Positions 1-12,840 of a DNA stretch of 64,000 nucleotides are shown one piece after another (position 1 is the first letter of the stretch; each line of letters starts with the position of its first letter). This DNA comes from Echiichthys vipera (lineage: Eukaryota; Chordata; Actinopteri; Perciformes; Trachinidae), in assembly GCA_963691815.1 (NCBI GenBank), contig OY829662.1:17999276-18063275 (forward strand). The letters are read 5' to 3'. The translations under genes and the position numbers were made by a program. Below the pieces are notes generated by a model. That model was not told the origin of the DNA and did no database searches. It saw only the letters and a list, made by a program, of their open reading frames with translations.

Positions 1-1459
1 AATATTATAAGGAAGCACTCCATAAATTTTCATTTTTATGCTGATGTAGACAATTATATTTGTCGATCAAGCCAGAATAAAACGATCAGTTAGGTAAACT
101 TAAAATGTGCATTAAGGAAATAAAAAGCTGGATGACTGCAATTTTCTGATGTTAAACTCATATAAAACTGAAGTTATCGTACTTGGCCCCGAAGGCCTCC
201 GAAACTCAATAGCTAAAGATATTGTTACTCTGGATGATGTTATGTTGTCCTCCAGCACCACAGTAAGGAATCTGGGTGTTATTTTTGATCAGGATATGTC
301 CTTCGATTCTCACATAAAACTAACGACAAGGACTGCATATTTTCACTTGCGTAATATTGCGAAAATTAGGAACATTGTGTCTCAGAAAGATGCAGAAAAA
401 CTTGTTCATGCATTTGTTACTTCTTGGCTGGACTATTGCAACTCCTTATTATCAGGCTGCTCCAATAAGTCTGTTAAGAGTCTCCAGTTGGTCCAAAATG
501 CTGCAGCTCGAATACTAACTAAAACAAAACGAAGAGAACATATTTCTCCTGTATTAGCTTCTCTGCACTGGCTACCAAAAAAAATTTTAGAATAGAATTT
601 AAAATCCTTCTCCATATCAGCAAAGCTCTTAATGGTCAGGCCCAACTAGATCGCTGCGCTCTGAGAATGCAGGGCTACTTGTCGTTCCTATAGTCTCCAA
701 AAGTAGAACGGGAGGCAGAGCCTTCAGCTACCAAGCTCCTCTTCTGTGGAACCGACTCCCAAGTGTTATTCGGGAGGCAGACAACATCCCCATAATCAAG
801 AGTAAACTTAAAACTTTCCTCTTTGATAAAGCTTACAGCTAGAGCTTAAAGCCCTTAGCTATGTTGCATTCAATTTCTCTTAGAGCCTGCATGTACTAGG
901 CTGATTTTTTATGCTTAATGATGCTGCTTTAGGCCTAGTCTGCCGGGGGATTATACTGTTCCTGATACTTTGAGTTTTTATCCTGTCTGTCTGTACCATT
1001 CATGTCTCAATAATGCATGTTACTAATTCAACTTCATATTTACCACCGTAATTATTATCGTTGTTATGTTCTGTCACCCTGGCTGTGCCTGTTTCTTGCT
1101 GTTCTGCTGTATTAACTGCAATAACATGTAAGTCATATTCACATTGCTATCATTACATTACATTAGCTATCACTATAGTCACTGTTACTCTTGTGGTTGC
1201 TTTCAACCCCGGTAGTGTGTCTCTGTCTGTCTGTCTTTGTCTCTCTCTGTCCGTCTTTTCTCTCTTTCTCTTTCCTTTTCTTCCTCCCCAACCGGTCAAC
1301 ACAGATGTCCGTCCTTCATAGAGCTGGGTCTGTCCGACGTTCCTGCCTGTTATAGGGAAGGTCTCAGTTGGGCCTATGTAAATCATAAATAAGTCATAGA
1401 GTGTAGTCTAAACCTACTCTGTAAAGTGTCCTGAGATAACTTTTGTTATGATTTGAGTC
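1..1459 (+). mobile_element. L2-like LINE, 3' part of ORF2 plus 3' UTR (decayed)
   Basis: This is the end of a non-LTR retrotransposon. The frame open from about 149 to 595 encodes the typical end of an L2/Rex-type reverse transcriptase ORF, with NLGVIFD, HAFVTSWLDYCNSLLSG and VQNAAARILT-type motifs. The frame is then broken by small deletions. It resumes at about 718-842 as the usual C-terminus (SYQAPLLWNRLP, then KTFLFDKAYS and a TAG stop). The stretch at 1200-1459 is a pyrimidine-rich 3' UTR ending in a GATAACTTTTGTTATG hairpin. The same 3' UTR recurs at 37040-37355 and 57770-58053. This copy lacks the usual ATTGA-repeat tail. It is clearly dead, and the 5' end lies outside the window. Confidence 0.85.
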
Positions 1460-1787
1460 TTGTGGCTATGAAGTGAGCATAGATGACAGTTCCCTGTCAG
1501 AAAAAGCTTCCTGACTGCAAGGTAAAGCAGTGAAAATATTCTCAATATAGCCTACACTTAAACCAATATAGATTTTTTTGGGAGATAAAAGTATGTTTTG
1601 CTGCTGGCGGTGCTGGCACAATCAAAAGCAGTACATTGCTTAGCATCTGTGCCTGTCCTCCTCCTCTGTCATTTGACTTAAATATCAGCATGTATCAATC
1701 AGTACCTGGACTGATATTTTAGTAAAAATGATTTCAGAGAATAACTAAGTGAATTGACTTTATCGATTGCATTCAAACAAACATCGC

Positions 1788-1850
1788 TAGTGCTTCTAAA
1801 GCGATCAATAAAGCCTTCCAAAAGCTTTATTGATCGCTTTTGATGCACTA
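1788..1850. repeat. Long inverted repeat / hairpin upstream of hcrt
   Basis: Two perfect 17-nt arms (1798-1814 and 1824-1840) are separated by a 9-nt loop. The pairing extends outward to 1788-1793/1845-1850 with two mismatches, giving a stem of about 27 bp. No coding potential is seen. It could be a small palindromic transposon relic or a transcribed hairpin; the sequence alone does not decide. Confidence 0.8.
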
Positions 1851-2456
1851 TCATACACTGTTAATTCTCTTCCTCTAAAATACTTATAAATAAACAAGGA
1901 GGTCATTTACTTCATCTTCAATGAGTTTGTCTATTTAAAGCAATGCTTCCTGATGTCCATGAGATGGCAACAGATATTAAGTAAATGTGATGATGAAAAA
2001 CAAGTCTGAAAGTTGATAATTGCTTCTGAGTGATCTTTTTTATCTTATGTTTACTTATGAGAAAGCCAGCATTCTAGTCTTATAAAGCAACGGTGTAGCT
2101 AAAAGTTACATCATCACTGTTCAACCCACTAGTAAATTTCCTGTAGGAGCAAGACAAAGCATTTTTTTCGATGTGTAGGTGCGTCGCCTTTTGTATGAGA
2201 GAATAAAGCCCATAGAACCTCATTAGCATGACTTCTGAATGAGCTTGTCATTAGCACTGAAAAAGGACATCTGGACTTCTTTTTTTTGTATTTTTATTTT
2301 AGAACTCGTGGGACACATTAGCTAATTGACTTTCGTCCTTCACCACTCATCATAATGGCATGTCTTCATAAACCTTTGGCATGCGTCCACAGAGAAATAC
2401 CTGTAGTTCATCAAAGGTCCAGAGAAGTGCCTTGGAGATGATCCGACACAGGAGAC

Positions 2457-2620
2457 TAATTAAAGGCAGCAAGGTGGAATCTACCCTTCAAAATAAGCAA
2501 AGGGCAGGATTTGTGATTTTGCGTCATATTTTGTGGTCGGCCTGAATGACGTCTGTCGGCGTGGACACCACAGAACAGCATAAAAGATACTTGATTTTCT
2601 CCTGGGAAGATAAGATCACA
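2457..2620 (+). promoter_or_regulatory. hcrt: Candidate hcrt core and proximal promoter
   Basis: A TATA-like CATAAAAG at 2579-2586 lies about 90 bases before the hcrt start codon, which fits a short 5' UTR starting near 2610. Upstream are a homeodomain core TAATTA (2457-2462), a CRE/AP-1-like TGCGTCAT (2520-2527) and a near-consensus CRE TGACGTCT (2547-2554). The motifs are seen directly. Their use is inferred from position; LIM-homeodomain input to orexin neurons is known in vertebrates. Confidence 0.45.
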
Positions 2621-2675
2621 TAACTTCCCTTCACACATGCTGTGGTTCCCCACCAATTTCCAGAAAGCTGCCGGG

Positions 2676-3965
2676 ATGGACATGTCCAACAGGGTAAGAC
2701 AGCTTACGTTTTAAACATTCTTTTTTGTTTAGAAATAAGTGAGCAATTTGTTTGACATTGCAAATATGTGATTTTTGAAAGTTGCATAAAGGTCTGCAAA
2801 AATGTCTTTCTACTTAGCATTTATTTTATGATATGTGAGAACAAAAAAAAAGATTAGATCCTTAGTTGCCAGTTCCCATGCTGAAACCATTGGGTTGCAT
2901 TTACAGGGAACTGTCTGCGGGGTGTTCTCTCTTACAAAACTCATTTTTTCGCTATTCAAGGGATCAATACAGATCATAACTGGGATATTTTAAAATCTGA
3001 GGGGTCATCAGCTATGTAGTCATGGGTAATGAATATTTTTGCATAGTATTTTAATTCATTGTAGTCTGTATTTTCCCTGTCTTGTCAATGTCTAATGATA
3101 GGCTTCGTGTGTCTCTCTGTTTCTATAAAAAAAGAAGTAACTATTTTATCTATGATATAGACATGACAATACCTACATTTTCAATTATGTAAACTTTACA
3201 AAATTCAATGTCTGATTTATATAATTGTGTTTATGTACTATACCTTTGACCAGAAATAAAGCTTTTAGCATGCGTATGGGGAATAAATGTCAGCATGATA
3301 TTATTGGAGGTTCCTGTGATTCATATCCTTTATAAATAATTGTGCACAGTGCCATTATCCAAACAGTTGCTAGTGAGTATACTCTATATGCCCTTTACTA
3401 GAGGTTAGGGTTTGAAAGAATGAAAGAATACATGTCTGGATCATTCAATTCAGTGATTCACATTCATTATAATGAAGTTTGTCTATTCATCCATTAAGAT
3501 CTAACTAGCAACATTTTTGCAGCTTTTTACGCCCACAGATCCTATTCTTGTCTCCATTCATTTGGGTGTAAACAAATCTCTTTTGCCCAGCAGAAAATCC
3601 TGGTGCTGGTGTTGATGTTGCTGCTGTCTCAGCTGGCCTGCGATGCCCACAGCGTGTCTGAGTGCTGCAGACAACCAGCTCGCTCCTGTCGCCTCTATGT
3701 GTTGCTGTGTCGACCCGGCGGCAAGAACTTTGGGGGAACGCTCACAGGAGATGCCTCTGCTGGCATTCTCACTCTGGGCAAACGGAGAGAAGATGAGCAT
3801 CTGCTGCAGAGCCGGCTCCACCAGCTCCTCCAAGGCTCCAGGAACCAAGCAGCAGGGATCCTGACTATGGGGAAGAGGACTGAGGAGAGGGCTGGAGAGC
3901 AGTACATGGACTGGATGGCTCAGTCAAGATCCACCATCACAACGCCACTGCCTGTTTTAAGCTAA
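2676..3965 (+). CDS. hcrt: Hypocretin/orexin precursor (prepro-orexin), two coding exons
   Basis: Secreted neuropeptide precursor of hypothalamic neurons that control arousal and feeding. Coding exons are 2676-2693 and 3591-3965, joined in phase 0 (donor AGG|gtaaga, acceptor ttgcccag). The product is 131 residues, near the mammalian length. The first exon gives six residues (MDMSNR). The second opens with a hydrophobic signal-peptide core (ILVLVLMLLLSQLA). Orexin-A follows, with the CC...C...C pattern (CCRQPARSCRLYVLLC) that makes two disulfides, and ends GILTL before the amidation and cleavage site GKR. Orexin-B follows, ending NQAAGILTM-GKR. Orexin-A has a longer middle segment (about ten extra residues) than in mammals, as in other fish. 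A tiny first coding exon also occurs in mammalian HCRT. The gene lies next to kcnh4, as in mammals. Confidence 0.96.
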
Positions 3966-4081
3966 ATACCTCCTGTTATTAGTACACTGGGACATAAAAT
4001 ATATGTGCTATGCACTGGCCTATCAGATACCATCAGGAAAATGTGTAATATTGTACAGAAATGGAAAAGGCCTTGTAGTGT

Positions 4082-4087
4082 AATAAA
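4082..4087 (+). terminator. hcrt: hcrt poly(A) signal AATAAA
   Basis: An exact AATAAA lies 117 bases after the hcrt stop codon and is followed by an A-rich then T/G-rich stretch. It is the first good signal after the gene. It implies a 3' UTR of about 130-150 bases. Confidence 0.7.
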
Positions 4088-4089
4088 AA

Positions 4090-6890
4090 AAATCTAAAGC
4101 TGATGTTTTTAATCTTTTTTGGGTGGGTTTTCTATGGTTAGGCCTAAATATTTCTTACATCTTCAATTCAGAAAGTGCATAAAATCGTCTGCTACCTCAC
4201 CTGACATCATTAGAATATTTGTCAAGAATCTGGGCGCCCAGCATTAGAGCAGGAGCCCCAAATATAGTGGCTAAAAGTCCTCGCTGAAGCTGTCATCCAC
4301 CCCCCTCCCCCCCTCCCATTTCCTCTCAATTTTCAGCTGTACTAAGAAATAAAGCCATGAAAGGCCAAAGAACATATCTTTTAAAATGCAGAAATTATTC
4401 TATTGTGGCTAAAGCTTATCTTGGATTAACTAGAATCATGTTACTCACCGTAATTCAATCGTATGTCCCACTGAATTGAAATTTGATTGAAATTTCATAG
4501 ACAAGTAGATTAGCCTATATTATATATTATGTTAATTATTCAAACAACATTAGGGAGTGGCAGGGAAATTGAAAAGTATAGTCTGATTGTTTTGGGAGAC
4601 CACAGAGTCCATCTACTGGCCATAATGGTGCCTTTTTATACATTATACAACAGTGTCATGTCTCTGTATTTGGGGTGGTGTTGCACTCCGCCTCCCCACA
4701 GCAATATTTTTGAATAGTCCTAAAGCCCAGCATCTAAGCTCCCGCCTAGACTTCTATTTAGTACAGATTGCGTGGAGCCCATCAGGGTGTGAGAATAAAC
4801 TGGAACACAAGATGGTGCTGATATGATATAAAATTGAGAAGGGTAGGGACAGACGATAGACTATGCAATGTTGTGTTAAGATGTGTAAAATTGTGGCACA
4901 GATGTATTTACACTTACTTACTTACACTGAATTAATAATTTCTTTCAAGTTTGGATAATCTTGGGGGTTCAACATTTTGCAGAACACTGCAATAGGAATA
5001 TAATCATGCATTATTATGCAGGTATCCCTCAAAAAGCTTGGTTTTCAAATGCCCTTGTCCATCAAACAATTTACTTATTTACTTTTTATCCAATCTATAT
5101 TCTATTTTTGAAAATGTGAGTACGGCTTTTTTAGAATTCCTCTCGGATGTAATACACCTGTGTTTTTATATCTGCCTTTTAATATGGGAATCTTTTTTTT
5201 TGTTTGTTTTTTCAATATTTGCATGTTCACTTATACCTCCCCTGGTTGGGACTACTTCTGCACCACTGGCCTCTGATTGCTCTCAGTGTATACAATCTAA
5301 GTTATATATATTTCTTCTGATCATTTTACACACCTTCTGACGCACAGGAGCATAATAGATTACTGTTGCTTCTGTGGAAATGGTCTTTGATCGATGTGCA
5401 GACGGAGATGATGCAGCTTGCTAATTTACTTACATTCGAGGACCGCTTTAGAAATTGTATCATAATGGGGTTTATTGTTTCATAATGCTCATTCGAGTTG
5501 TTGTGCTTTCAATTAAATGGTACTCTTTGGCTAATAGTAAGCTATGAGGGACACATATATGAAGCTGATGTTACAGTGAGCTGACCAAAGCCCTTACATT
5601 ACTGCTTATGAGTTTATTTTAAACCTGACAAAACAACTCTTGTGTGAATTGGCATGAAAAAAAGTTTTGCAAACTAAAATACCTTTGATATGAAAACTAA
5701 CACTGATTTGCTGTGTTTTTGACCTTTTCGTGAATAAGTGTAGAATTAAATAGCCTATGTATTAATGACATTTCAGGTTTCAGTGGATGCTTTACACTCC
5801 GTATGAAGCCTAGAGAAAAGTGGTAATTGGCAAGGATGCTATTCAAATAGGTGTGTGTTATTTAGAAATGCCCTCAGTGAATTTGTATGTGTGAATGTAG
5901 GCTTATGCTCCGTGTGTTGCAGCAACTGTGTGTGTGTGGGTTTGTTTGTGTACAGTTTAGGTTGAAATTGAAATTTAGATATTGTGATACAGGTAGCAGG
6001 CTGACAGATCCTTCAAGCTGCTAACAGAACTCACACTTGGCAGCAGATGTAATGTAGTGTCCATGAGCCAGACAGTGAATCATCGCCCACAGTGCTGTTC
6101 TTTATTCAGCCTGAACTCTGACCACCATATGTCCAGCAGAAATAAAGAAGCCTAACCATTGCCTTTTCTTGTTGCAGAATATCCATGGCGACCAACACAT
6201 AATGAGTCTCTCTCTCTCTCTCTCTAGCTCTCTCTCTCTTGTATACATAAATATACCATACAAAAGATAAATGATCAACAATTTGAAGTGGGCAGCCTAA
6301 GCAAAAGAACAGCTTCCTGTAGTTTGAGAATAGAGGTGCTGAGAGTGAGAAAAGAGAAAGCTAAGATTAAAAAATGGATTTCTAGTAACTTCTCTGGGAT
6401 GCTCCCCGAGCAAAACGCATGTGTCACAGGCTTTGTTTGAGAAACGACAGAGGAGGTGAGAAACAGTACTAATAAATTCATGTGTGTGGAAAGAGGGGTG
6501 GTTTAGGCTGAGAGAGGGGGGGGCTCAGAGATGGCAGGAACCATGGTGAGTGGAGTTAGACTGACTGAAGAGAGGCTGAGGCTTCACTGTGATACAGTAA
6601 GAGCAGAGGGATGCACAACTGAAGCCTTAAAGCTCCTGAGTCAATACTGAGAGAGAGGCTGTAAGGAGCACCACTGAGCTCTCTTCCGAAGAAGAAATCA
6701 TACTCACTGCATGTTTTCTCTTGACAACATAGAATAGAATCTACTTGCACTGCATCAGAACATTTTGGAAGAGTAAGAAGCGAGCCGAAGGACAGGCACT
6801 GTTTTCTTTCAGGTCATCTTTGGGGAATGGTGACAAACTGCTGGGAACTCCTGTCTGAGAGTCTGCAGCCTTCTCCTAATCTAGAACAAG
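4090..6890. other. hcrt-kcnh4 intergenic region with kcnh4 leader
   Basis: No convincing coding exon is seen between the hcrt poly(A) signal and about 6480. The short open frames are AT-rich and resemble nothing known. A C-rich tract lies at 4301-4318 and a CT microsatellite at about 6207-6239. The purine-rich stretch from about 6480 to 6890 runs into the kcnh4 start codon and is probably its 5' UTR. No TATA box or CpG-rich promoter stands out, so the transcription start is not placed. Confidence 0.5.
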
Positions 6891-9800
6891 ATGCCTGTGA
6901 TGAAGGGCCTCCTTGCTCCACAGAACACCTTCTTGGACAGCATTGCAAACCACTTTGATGGCACTCGTAAGTATAAGATTTCAATGATCCTCTAAAGTTG
7001 TCCCTGAATATTTATGACTTTACCTTTATGACTTGTCAAGGCAAAAAATTACTATATTGCAGTTTAAATGTACTTTGTGGGACAAACAAGACATTCAGCA
7101 CATCATTTTTGGTTGTTGTGCTGGTTCTTTGGATGTATTCTATCATCAGGATACTGCAGTCAATGGGTTTCTAACTTTTTCTCCAGAGACACATTATCAA
7201 ATTACAATTGTGATGCGTGCAGATAGATTCCTCTCAGTTCTGAAGCTACCACTCTACCAGTTAAGCTTTTAGGAGTTTAGCCTTTGGCATTTTCGTAACC
7301 TAGTTTAGGATTGTGACTGACACTAAAAAACACCGCTGCTGACAAATCTGTCCAACGGTGTAGTGAGATCCAATTATGAGACTGCAAGTTAAACTCGAAC
7401 TAGAAATGGAGACGGACAGTGCAGTCTAGGATGATGTATTGGAACTGAAGACCCACTTGTTGAGATACAGAGCTGCTTAGGATGCTTCACTGTTGCAATT
7501 CATGCATTTCTCAGTCAAGGTCTTTCTTTAAAACAAACACAAAAATGTTAAATGTATCATTAAACCACAATCTTAAAGCTTATGTCTGTCATCTTTCCTC
7601 TGATTCAAAATCTACCAAACAAATTATATTATATCCATACACTTGCCTAAGACTGTCTGCATGTTTTCAGATGGTTTTACATGTTTCACACAGTAAACTC
7701 TAAAATATTCAAGGTTCTATGTTTGTGGCAGGACAGACTTTTGTGATATGTTCGTGATCTTGATATTCGTTTTGCACATTCTTTTAGTCTGTGATTGTTC
7801 TCATGTTCTCATCATTATCCCCAAAGCAATTTCAGTTAAAAGCAACAGCAACAAAGTCGAAACCAACTTCCCACCAACGACTGTCACTCTAATGACGGCC
7901 GTTGGCAGAAATGGTTCCAGTGACATCATCGGCCTTGTAAGAGGTTAAATACCTGGATCTCCACACCAGTTAGTTGGACCAGTCCCAGCCTGGTCAGATG
8001 CGTACATGAACTGATGAAGCCTCTTGGATGAGAGGTGAAACGTCTTCCTCGACAAATAACAAAGTCCAGTTGCTTTTGACTGAAATTGCTTTGGGGACAT
8101 CTTTTTAGTGTTTTTGTGCAATGCATACGGTGCAAGAAAGGTGCAAGGAAATGGAAGATCTGTACAAATGCAGTAACGGAGGTGTTAATATTTTGGTGAA
8201 AATTGTTTCTTTGACGCTGCTGAAAAAAAGGTGTCTCAGTTAGGATCAGTCAGCACAGTGTCAGTCGGTTAAAGCAATTCTGCCAGCAAGCATATTAAAA
8301 CATACTTTACCGTACATCAATTGCTACAGAATTCTACTAAAAACTATGAATGAAAAATTGTGATTAAACACTCAACAAATTATACCTTAAGAACCAAAGC
8401 TTTACTTGCATAATGAAAACATGAAAATGTATGAATCAAACATGACAGGACTTTCAATATCTCTACAAATGTAAATTTAACTATTAAAACAAACCTATGC
8501 AAATTGGTTTTGCTGTTGTGTTGCCGCTCTGAACCTCCCAGACAGCGATATTATTATTTGGATGCTGCTTGCTGCGCCTGAATATATGTAGCAGATGCAC
8601 CTGGATACACCCTCACAGACCGTGCACACTTTGTGCTATTGCAATATTAAGATAGTGTGATAATTTGACAGTGGCTGTTTATTTTCATGCTTCGACAGTA
8701 ATTGTGTTTACCCGCTGTTCATTAATTTTGACCCTAGTTTGTTTCCCTCCCATGCCTCAGAATCAACAGAGTAGAAAGTAATCAGCAGGCTCTTTCCAGA
8801 ACACAATGGAAGGTGTGACAATGTTTGTATGGGTCAGACTGTGCATGTCCTTTACAACTAAACAAATTCACAAATTCAGTGTGATGACACTCTCTCAGTC
8901 TGTATCTTCCGATCACACAAATCCTCCATCCCTTCTTCGCGGTGTCGCGCCTTGGCCCTGACACTTATACATACACCTGCAGGCAAACACATTTATGTGG
9001 TAGACATTTTCTCAATATTAGCTGCCACAATACCTCTGTGTCAGATGTGCAGGTGGGCGGATTGACCGAGTAGCTGATTGGGAGGTGAATGGACCAACTG
9101 ACAAGACATGGCTTCAGAGCAATGCACTATTCAAACTAAAGAACTGCCTTGAATCTGTCTCACTTTAATTGAAAGACTCTCTGTGTGAGGACATCTATTT
9201 GAAGGGAAGGGGATAACTATTCTCTCTCGTATATCTATGCAGAAGACGTAATAGAGGCTGGGCTCAGGTGAGCGGAGGTGATATTCACATGGCCCTGGTA
9301 TTTGCAGGGAAGTTAATTGAATGAATTATGCAGAAATGAAGAACCAATGAAATATTATGAGAGGTCTCGCTCAGTCATCCTCTTTGAAAGCCGAAAAATA
9401 CTTAAATTATTAATTTGATCAATTGACAACAAAGCTAAATACAACATTAATTTGATGCTTTATGCAATATTGCACTTTGTGGAAAGCAGGGTCAAGAGCC
9501 TCATAGATGCAGATTTTTAAATTGTCTCAGTGATATAATTGTACATTACCATTAAATGGCATCTTTCTCCTCCTCATAAGTGCTGTCATGCTGTCGTGGA
9601 TAATTAGTGATTGGAATATTTGTGTGCATGCACTCATTTTCTGTTTAAGCTTAATAATACTCAAGTGTATTTGTAGAGCACCTTTCATACAAGAAATGCA
9701 GCACAAAGTGCTTTACCATAAGGGAAAACAGACCTTGAATAAACATAAACATAAATAACACTTAATAATTATAGTGAAGATAAAAATAAGATAAAGTAGA

Positions 9801-12763
9801 ATACATAGAATGCATAAGATAAAAAATACTGATATTAATTAAAATAAATAAAGTAAAAACATATGAACATACCAATGCTTAGAAAAGAACACTTATTGAC
9901 AATAAATCCCTGTAAGTAAGTTTCAAAGCTAAAAACAAGTTATTTTTCCAGTCAGGCGTTGATGACTGACAGTGTGAGCCTACTGAAGGCATAGAAACAG
10001 ACTGAGGAGAGGAAAGAGCGGAACGTGGAGGAGTTTGATTTAAGAGACATGACCCAGAAACTGGTGCTAAGGGATCCCGCCAAGATATACCTTTTCTCGT
10101 GAAGATTACAATCTGACTGATTAGATTTTATGTTGTAAGCACGTTAGCAGTAAGAGTCCTTCAAATCCTTTAAGAGTGTTGAGTATGAATCAGAATGAGG
10201 CCAATATTGCAGGTCTTTAATTGGCTGTGTTTCAGAGAGCACAGTGTATTAGTAACACTGTGGATGCAGATTTCAACATTGGCATATGGTTTTTTTTTAT
10301 ATACAAATTGCTATGGCAACACGATGATGGATCTTAATTCAGTTTCTTATGAGATTATAAATGTACACTTACCAGGTAGAGAATATCCACGCATCACTAA
10401 TTGCATGTCTTTGGTACAAACAATTGTTAACAACCCCCTCCATGCTGCCTGCTCGGAAATTATTTTTTTCTTTGTTTTAAAATGATATAAAATGGATCAG
10501 GTTAATCCACAGCAGCTGCATGGGATTATCATACTGTGTTCACTTCCCTAGCTTTAAGGAGAAAGCAAAGCATCACTCTCATTAAAACTAGGTGCATCAT
10601 TATGGTGTTTTGCAACATAGTCGGACAAAGATGTTCGCTTGACATTGAATCCGCTTGCATTCAGAGAGCCAGGATACAAATAATTGAAAGAAGACACCAT
10701 TCAGTGGTTCATGTTGCTGATTATCAAAGGGATATTTAGGGTTATGTGGTGATGAATGAGAGCAGACATTGGTCACTGAATGACGCTGAGATTTCACTTT
10801 TATTTCTCCATAAAAATAAACCCGGGATGTGAATAACCCCATATTTATTTTTACAATACATTCTCCAGCTTATTCTAAATCCTTTTTTAACGCATGATAT
10901 CTTGTCAAGAGGGAGATCACCCACACAACCTAAACAGAAAAGCTACATTTTGTATTTTTTGTGTACATTAGTTCGTATAGTACATTAACTATAGCGTCTT
11001 GCTTGACTGATTTCTGAGGTAAATTCTTTCTATGCACATGGCTGCCTGTCACAGTCCTTCTAATAAATAAATGTAAAGAAAGTCTTTAGTTTGTAACTAT
11101 TCTCCGTAGTATTACAACGGAGACATACAGCTAGCCTCATGTCTTTCTGGCTTCTTGCAAATTAAATTCAGTGATTCGTCTAGTTGCAGTTTCATGAATA
11201 TTTTCTTCTGCTTTGCCACCCACACTTCCTGCCCTGAATGACTCCTCAATGCTATGTGTAGGCAATTAAGAACAATATTTTTTTTTCCAGGAAAGACAAC
11301 AAACTTTCCAAGTATCTCTATCAATAGACAAAGCTCATTATGTTCATCATTATTTCTGGGGCATAAAAGAATCTGATAAACAGATAAGTATTATCTATGT
11401 TGTTTATGGGAGCATTTGCTGGTATGTAATAACGTAATATTGAAATATTTCTCAGCTGAGTTAGAAAGACATTTTTCTTGTTTCTTGTTTTTTTGTCAGT
11501 GGTATTACCAGAACAAGAAATCAATCAATCAAAGTAAAAGCTGCTTTTTAAATCCAAAGAAATGTCAAATTAGCAGCGTTGTCGAAACTCGAGACGGGGA
11601 TTCGACCGATTCCTCCGACTTTAGTCCTGTGACAGTCCAATCCCTTTAACATTGACAATCTATGCATTCTTAACACACTTTCACACACACAGAAGCCAGT
11701 AAACTCGGACAATCACCATGCTGACAAAAATTCACGTTATTTTTTGGGCCAAATTTTTCGTTTGCTTCATTTTTTCATTCTCTGGGAACAATAAAAAAAA
11801 AGGTGATATTTTTGTAAGGAAACATTCCAATTATGATAGTCCTGATTAGGATCTATTTTTCTAATTGAAGAAAGAGAAAACAAAGAAAGAAGTATACATG
11901 AAGACCGATTACTGGAAGGGGACCAAAGTAATATCGCGATCTATAGAACAGACACTGTGACATCTAATTCCCCAAGTACTGTTAAAAACAGTATTCAAAA
12001 TAAGAGTGTCTTGGTCACGACCAGTAACTTCCTAGAGTCTCAGCTGGTTGCCTGGTGCCTGCACGTTTAGGTACAAATTGCTACAACATATGAAGTCTAA
12101 TTCAACAGCCCTGCATTAAATCATAACATTCTGTTTTTATTTAAACTGTTTTAGAGAGATGCTCTCACTTTATGGTCACTTTGGAGCATGTCGTTTGTGG
12201 TGCTGTTGGACTATATTGCATTATACATAGAGGTGTTCTTATTGTTTTTAGCCTACATTCATAGGTATTAATGGACAAAATTATTGAAACACCTGTCAGT
12301 ATTATACAATTCAACAGCAACACAAACAAACTCTCTAAAAGGACAGTTTGGGAGTCAGTCGCTCCCCTGAGTGAAGGAGTTCAAGTATCGCAGGGTCTCC
12401 TTTACTTGAGTCAAAAGGAGCCAGATGACATGTTTCCAGCATCTCATCAGGATGCCCCTCTGCGCAGTTTCCTTCCTAAGTTTGCGGTGCACTTCATGGT
12501 AGGAGTCCCCAGGGTATACATTGCATTATGGTCCTCAGGATCCCCAAGGGAAACACAGAGGGACAAGTGTAAGCTTCTACCTTGCTTAGCCCACTGCCCC
12601 TGAAACAAAGTTCCAGAGAAGCGGCAGAAATTGGTGATGGATTGATCTTGTAAAAGATAGTGTTTGTGTTTGTGTCTGCGTGTGCGTGTGCGTGTGCGTG
12701 TGCGTGTGCGTGTGCGAGTGTGTGTGCGTGTGCGTGTGCGTGTGCGTGTGCGCGTGCGTGTGC

Positions 12764-12840
<77 letters not shown>

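Noticed and set aside
149..595. Host gene encoding a 148-residue protein
   Set aside because: The protein is the end of an L2-like LINE reverse-transcriptase ORF, followed by the known LINE 3' UTR.
12271..12603. Host gene of 110 codons in kcnh4 intron 1
   Set aside because: Its sequence resembles a rearranged RTE/Rex3 fragment, and no splice or promoter signals support it.
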